NCBI GenBank assembly: GCA_017885175.1
Contig: JAFNGP010000185.1
Coordinates: 856-9,389 of the forward strand
From: a bacterium
GTDB taxonomy: Bacteria > Krumholzibacteriota > Krumholzibacteriia > Krumholzibacteriales > Krumholzibacteriaceae
Reading direction: 5' to 3'
Length of the DNA stretch: 8,534 nt
Position 1 is the first letter of the stretch, and each line of letters opens with the position of its first letter. Position numbers and translations under genes: made by a program. The notes beneath the pieces are model-generated. The model made no database searches and was not told the DNA's origin. It saw nothing but the letters and a program-made list of their open reading frames with translations. Below are positions 4,243 through 8,534 of the stretch, piece after piece.

Positions 4243-7200
4243 ATTTCTTCAGCTTCGCGTAGACGGTAGGTTTCGAAATGCCGAGGACCGCGGCCGCTTT
4301 CGTTTTATCGCCCATCTTCTCGACGACCTTGCTCACGATCATCCCCTCGATCCGGGGGAGGATCGGGTCTCCCGTCGAAAGCTCGACGTTCTCGAGAAGG
4401 GTGTCGATCGTCTCCTCGATCGTCGCGCGCGATTCCGCCCTGGCGCTCTCGGGACGCTTCAGGATGCACTCGGGCAGGTCTTCGGGAAGAATCGTCTCCT
4501 TCTTCGAGATGATGATGATACGGTTGATGAGATTCTCGAGCTCCCGCACGTTTCCCGGCCAATCATAAGAAGTGAACAGCGACATCGCCTCGGCGGAAAT
4601 CTTCTTCAGGGGGATGCCGTACAGCCGGCAGAAGGTCGAAAGGAAATGATTGCAGAGCGGTTCGATGTCTTCGACCCGTTCCTTGAGATCGGGAACGCGA
4701 ATCGGAAAGATATTGATCCGGTAGTAGAGATCCTCGCGGAACCTGCCCTCTCTCACGAGGCCGAGGAGGTCCTTGTTCGTCGCGGTGATGATACGGACGT
4801 TCGTCGAGATCGTGGTCGTTCCGCCGAGCCGGTAGAACTTCTGGTTCTCGAGGACGTGGAGGAGCTTCGGCTGGAGCCGCAGCGGCATGTCGCCGATCTC
4901 GTTGAGGAAGATCGTTCCTCCGTTCGCCGATTCGAAATGGCCGATCCGCTGCTTGTGCGCGCCCGTGAAAGCCCCTTTCTCGTGGCCGAAGAGCTCGCTC
5001 TCGAGAAGCTCGTCCGGTATCGCCGAGCAGTTGAGAGAGACGAACGGCCTCTCGGCGCGGCATCCCCCGTAATGAATCGTCTTGGCGATGAGATCCTTCC
5101 CCGTTCCGTTCGATCCCGTGAGGAGGACGGTCGTATCCATGTCCTTGATTCCCTCGACGAGCTCGTAGATGGCCCGCATCGGGGCGGACGTCCCGATCAG
5201 ATCCCGGAACGTGAGGCGTTCCTTGGGCCGCGCGATCGCGCTCTTCACGACGGAGCGAGATTTCTCGAGATGGTCGATCCTCTCGAGGAGGAGCATCTTC
5301 TCGATGGCCGCCGCCGCTTCCTGGCTGAAGGAGAGAAGGAGGCTGTGGTCCTCGTCCGTCGTCCGGGCGGCGCTCCGCGTCGAGTCGAGGTAGAGGAATT
5401 CCGCCGCTTCGCCGTGGATCCGCAGCGGCACGCAGATGAGGCCCGGGTGCTCTTCGAGGAATTCGGGGGCGATCTTGCCCTCGGGAATCGTCGTGCGCGA
5501 AACGTCGAGCGGATATCCGAGCCGGAGCGCCATCGAGAGAACCGCGCCGATGTTCCGGTCGGCGAGCATGCTCCCCGCCGTGAAACCGCCGCTCGCGGCG
5601 GCGATGCGGAACGAGTCGTGGCCTTCGGCTTTCGTGAGATACGCGGCGCGATCCATCGCGGTGATCCGCCGGGCCGTCTCGACTATCGTCGCGCGGAGCG
5701 TTTCCTGATCGCGAGCCGTCCGCATGAGAGAGGCGAGTCTGCAGATCGCTCGAAAGCGATCCGAGTCCGTGACGATCTGGTCGCGGCTGAGGGGGGATCG
5801 CGCGTCGAGCGCGTCCTGAAGAAGCCGGACCTGCTGCGGAGCCTGCTCTCCCCCGGCGACGAGGGACATCGCCCGCAGGAGATACTCCCGGGCAAGCGGC
5901 TCGTTCCCCTCTTCGAGGTAAAGTTTTCCGATGTCGGCGGCGACGGCGGAAGCCGCGTTCTTCTTGCCGAGAAGCGACAGCTCGAGGCTCGCCCCTTCGA
6001 GCTTGTAGCGGCCGTCCTCGCGCTTGCCCTCGGCGAGGAGTATCTTTCCCTCGAGCAGGTTGAGAAGCGCCGTTTCAAGACGGGAACCGATTTTCTGGTT
6101 GAGGGATCGCGCCTGGGCGCAAAGCTCTTTCGTTTCGGGGAGCTTGCCGAGGGCGAAGTTGAGATCGCCGAGCTTCCGATACACGACGGCCCGTTCCCTG
6201 AGCGATTTTGTCTTGTCGCAGAGGTGGAGATCCTTCGCGTAGCAGCTCTGCGCTTTCTCGTAATTGCCCTGGAGGAACCATATCTCGCCCATTGTGCCGT
6301 ACGATTCGGCGAGGAGCTGCTGGTTGCCGATCTCCTCCGCGAGGCGCGAGGCCGTGACGCAGCTCCGCTCGGCGTCCTTGATCTGCTCGAGGTCGAGGTA
6401 CACGAGGGCGAGGTTGAGGTGCGCGGCGGCGAGCCCGGGGAGGTTCTCGTGCCGCTTCTTGATCTCCATGCTTTTCGTGAAGCATTCGAGCGCTTCGGCG
6501 ACCATCCCGAGGGAGCGATACACGAGGCCGAGGTTGTTGTAGTTCGAGGCGATGCCGATTTCGTCGCCGCACTCCTCGCGGAGGGCGAGACAGCGCTTGT
6601 AGCAGAGAATCGCGTCGTCGTACCGGCTCCGGTTCCAGTTTATCGTGCCCATGAGGTTGTAAGCCTGCGCGATTTCGGCCGGATTCTGCTTCTCGTCGAG
6701 CAGCTTGTGCACGACGAGGCAATGCTCCCATGAACGGTCGAACGCCCCGAGACGGTAGTGGATCCAGGCGATGTCGTTGTAGAGCTTGGCGCGCTCGCTC
6801 GAGAGGAGCTTTTCCCCGTGGGCGTCGAGCGCCTTTTCGAGGAGCTTCTCCGCCCTGAGGAATTCCCCCTTCTTCTCGAGAATCTCGCTCTCGCGCCTCG
6901 CCGCCTCGACCGCGAGATTCCGGAAGCGCGCGGGATCCTCTTCGCGGGCGATCCCTTCGCGGCACTGATGGAACAGGCATTCCGCCCGTTCCGTGCTCCC
7001 CGTCAGCGAGAAATGGTTGCCGAGCTCGAGGTAAAGGTTGAAGCGCGTGTCGACGAGGAGCGCCCGGTCGAGCTTCTCGTCCATGTAGCTCGCGTTGAAG
7101 CAGTTGAGCGCGGCGAGCTTCTTCCGTTTCATGAAGGACCGGAGTATCTCGAGGCCCTTGAGCGCGGCCTCTTCTCTCGCGCCGCTCCGGACGAGATGAA

Positions 7201-8534
7201 AGAACGTATAGGGCGATGGGGCGTTCTTCATTTCCGCGAGGAGACGAGCGATGCTCCGATGGATCGATTCTTTCCTTTCCGGCGGCAGGTTTCGCAGGAC
7301 CTCCCGGGCCGCGGATCCGCTCGCCGGCGAGTACACGATCGCGAGGTTGCCGCCGGCGAGGCTCGAAATCTCGGCGCGCGATTTCACGAGACCGCGCGCG
7401 ACAAGATTCTGCAGGGCCGTGAAGACGCCGTTCTCCTCCGGCGTGAAGATTCCGAGCAGGAACGAGAGCGGGACTTCGAAGCCGAATACGGCGAGAAATC
7501 CGAGAACCGATCGTTCCTCGCCGGAGAGGGCGTCGAGGAATCGCGGGCCGCTCGCGTCGGGTTCCCGGTCGTCCCGGCGCTGGCCCGGGGCGGGGAGCTC
7601 GATTTCCCTGATATCGATCGCCCGTTTGGATATTTCTTCCCTGACGTGCCGCGCAAGGAGCGGCGCGTCCTCGTTGCCCGAGAGCACGACGAGATTGCAT
7701 CGCTCGATCGCCTGGCACACGTAATCGACGACGTGGCACGCGAGCAGCGGCTCATCTCCATGATCGTCGACGATGGTGAAATCGCGGCTGCAGCCCGCCT
7801 CCCGATCGGCCGGGTCCTGGTAGAGGGCCAGATCTCCCGCGATACGTCCGTGCCGGAAACCCCATTCGCTCGCGAGGCGCTGCGTGATGAATTCCAGGAA
7901 GTGCGTTTTCCCTCCGCCGCGAACGCCGGTGACGATCACGATCTGTTTTTCCCCTTCGCGCGCCTTGAGGGCGGCGTGCTTCATCGCGCGCACGGGCGCG
8001 GACGGCGGCGGCGATCCGGAAAGCCTCCCCGGGAAGAAGCGCTCCCGCGGCGGCTCCTCGCCGGCGCACCCGGCGATCTCGTCGAGCGCGGAGCGGATCT
8101 CGGCGTCGGTCGTCTCCCGGGCCAGCGACTGCAGCCGGTCGGCGAGGCTCTTGATCCGGCCGGCGATTCCGCGATCGAGGCAAGGGGCGAAGATCGAAAG
8201 CACGTTCCCCAGGGCGCGAAGATCCCCGATAGGCGCGTCCGTAACGTCCGCGAGACCTGAAGGGTTCGCCGACACGCGGCGCAGGCAATCGCCGGGCAGA
8301 AGGTAGGCGACGGGGAGTATGCCCGGCTCGCCGTTCGCCATATAGAGCGATTCGAGATTGAGATTGCAGAAACAGAGTCCCTCCCCGATTCGCGCGAGGA
8401 CGTAGGACATGATCGCGCGCATGATCTCGACGGCAGCGTCCGGTTTCATCCGCGGAAGCGCGTTCGCCAGGGGCGTGATATCCGCGTGAGGGAGGAGGAA
8501 CGTTATCGAGCCGTTCGCCTGCTGGAGCGAGACG
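4220..8534 (-). CDS. Giant sigma-54-dependent activator with kinase-like, NTPase, TPR, GAF-like and Fis-type HTH regions (N-terminus outside window)
   Basis: The frame is open from the right edge; at least 1437 residues are visible. Residues are numbered from the Met at 8449. Residues -28 to about 90 look like a degenerate protein-kinase C-lobe (VEIMRAIMSYVLARIGEGLCFCNLNLESLYM, without catalytic HRD/DFG). A STAND-like NTPase follows: Walker A GVRGGGKT (175-182), Walker B-like TIVDDHGDE (225-233), then a winged-helix-like region (305-400). TPR repeats fill roughly 470-865 (e.g. AEIAQAYNLMGTINWNRSRY, IASNYNNLGLVYRSLG). A GAF-like region is 895-1055. The sigma-54 AAA+ domain has GSNGTGKD (1112-1119), intact GAFTGA (1159-1164), FLNEIGD, ATNKDL, FREDLYYR and WPGNVREL. 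A Fis-type helix-turn-helix, TKAAAVLGISKPTVYAKLKKYG, ends the protein. It would sense a ligand or partner and open sigma-54 promoters. The stop overlaps the start of the candidate selenoprotein gene. Confidence 0.93.
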   Translation of the reverse strand, partial: VSLQQANGSITFLLPHADITPLANALPRMKPDAAVEIMRAIMSYVLARIGEGLCFCNLNLESLYMANGEPGILPVAYLLPGDCLRRVSANPSGLADVTDAPIGDLRALGNVLSIFAPCLDRGIAGRIKSLADRLQSLARETTDAEIRSALDEIAGCAGEEPPRERFFPGRLSGSPPPSAPVRAMKHAALKAREGEKQIVIVTGVRGGGKTHFLEFITQRLASEWGFRHGRIAGDLALYQDPADREAGCSRDFTIVDDHGDEPLLACHVVDYVCQAIERCNLVVLSGNEDAPLLARHVREEISKRAIDIREIELPAPGQRRDDREPDASGPRFLDALSGEERSVLGFLAVFGFEVPLSFLLGIFTPEENGVFTALQNLVARGLVKSRAEISSLAGGNLAIVYSPASGSAAREVLRNLPPERKESIHRSIARLLAEMKNAPSPYTFFHLVRSGAREEAALKGLEILRSFMKRKKLAALNCFNASYMDEKLDRALLVDTRFNLYLELGNHFSLTGSTERAECLFHQCREGIAREEDPARFRNLAVEAARRESEILEKKGEFLRAEKLLEKALDAHGEKLLSSERAKLYNDIAWIHYRLGAFDRSWEHCLVVHKLLDEKQNPAEIAQAYNLMGTINWNRSRYDDAILCYKRCLALREECGDEIGIASNYNNLGLVYRSLGMVAEALECFTKSMEIKKRHENLPGLAAAHLNLALVYLDLEQIKDAERSCVTASRLAEEIGNQQLLAESYGTMGEIWFLQGNYEKAQSCYAKDLHLCDKTKSLRERAVVYRKLGDLNFALGKLPETKELCAQARSLNQKIGSRLETALLNLLEGKILLAEGKREDGRYKLEGASLELSLLGKKNAASAVAADIGKLYLEEGNEPLAREYLLRAMSLVAGGEQAPQQVRLLQDALDARSPLSRDQIVTDSDRFRAICRLASLMRTARDQETLRATIVETARRITAMDRAAYLTKAEGHDSFRIAAASGGFTAGSMLADRNIGAVLSMALRLGYPLDVSRTTIPEGKIAPEFLEEHPGLICVPLRIHGEAAEFLYLDSTRSAARTTDEDHSLLLSFSQEAAAAIEKMLLLERIDHLEKSRSVVKSAIARPKERLTFRDLIGTSAPMRAIYELVEGIKDMDTTVLLTGSNGTGKDLIAKTIHYGGCRAERPFVSLNCSAIPDELLESELFGHEKGAFTGAHKQRIGHFESANGGTIFLNEIGDMPLRLQPKLLHVLENQKFYRLGGTTTISTNVRIITATNKDLLGLVREGRFREDLYYRINIFPIRVPDLKERVEDIEPLCNHFLSTFCRLYGIPLKKISAEAMSLFTSYDWPGNVRELENLINRIIIISKKETILPEDLPECILKRPESARAESRATIEETIDTLLENVELSTGDPILPRIEGMIVSKVVEKMGDKTKAAAVLGISKPTVYAKLKKYGQNKRS

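Noticed and set aside
4646..6733. A 695-residue plus-strand frame opposite the giant regulator, and a 500-residue one at 6758-8260
   Set aside because: Both are antisense to a protein with clear domains throughout. They are Glu/Arg/Val-rich without recognisable motifs and result from codon bias in GC-rich DNA.
6075..7739. A 554-residue minus-strand frame overlapping the giant regulator
   Set aside because: It is a Arg/Pro-rich shifted reading of the TPR region, while the real frame shows regular TPR consensus.

Overview
This is a GC-rich bacterial chromosome segment with tightly packed genes. It holds six protein genes, one tRNA and one riboswitch. The codon bias is strong enough that long open frames appear antisense to the real genes. 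The content (a very large sigma-54 activator with a degenerate kinase-like N-terminus, TPR repeats and a GAF-like region; a probable selenoprotein; a TPP riboswitch) would suit a deltaproteobacterium-like or myxobacterium-like lineage, or a candidate phylum such as Eisenbacteria or Krumholzibacteriota. I cannot place it more precisely from the sequence alone.

Layout. Positions 1-1390, minus strand: thioredoxin reductase (trxB) followed 5 bases later by a FabL-like short-chain dehydrogenase (enoyl-ACP reductase III type) that runs off the left edge. Positions 1391-1697: a divergent control region with a promoter for trxB on one strand. On the other strand lie a promoter and a well-conserved TPP (THI-box) riboswitch whose 3' end contains the Shine-Dalgarno sequence of the next gene. 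Positions 1698-2738, plus strand: an AIR-synthase/HypE/ThiL-superfamily protein, presumably thiamin-linked because of the riboswitch. Positions 2803-3228, plus strand: a small DUF2007 protein and tRNA-Val(CAC). Positions 3238-8534, minus strand: a two-gene unit in which a sigma-54 activator of at least 1437 residues overlaps by 23 bases a membrane-anchored metallophosphatase/5'-nucleotidase-like gene.

The most interesting point is that last gene. A conventional annotation would give two pieces, a 66-residue membrane-anchor peptide ending ...YREPCG and a 260-residue nucleotidase-like protein. The two are in the same frame and separated by one TGA. That TGA sits exactly where the family has the last Cys of an EPCGC motif. 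It is followed by a hairpin with a GGU loop and a bulged U, at a spacing suited to a bacterial SECIS element. The simplest reading is one 334-residue selenoprotein with Sec at residue 67, giving a Cys-Gly-Sec motif just outside the membrane. A nonsense mutation or sequencing error at that codon is the main alternative.

The second point is the TPP riboswitch driving an AIRS-superfamily gene that is not a canonical ThiL. This suggests an unassigned thiamin-related step.
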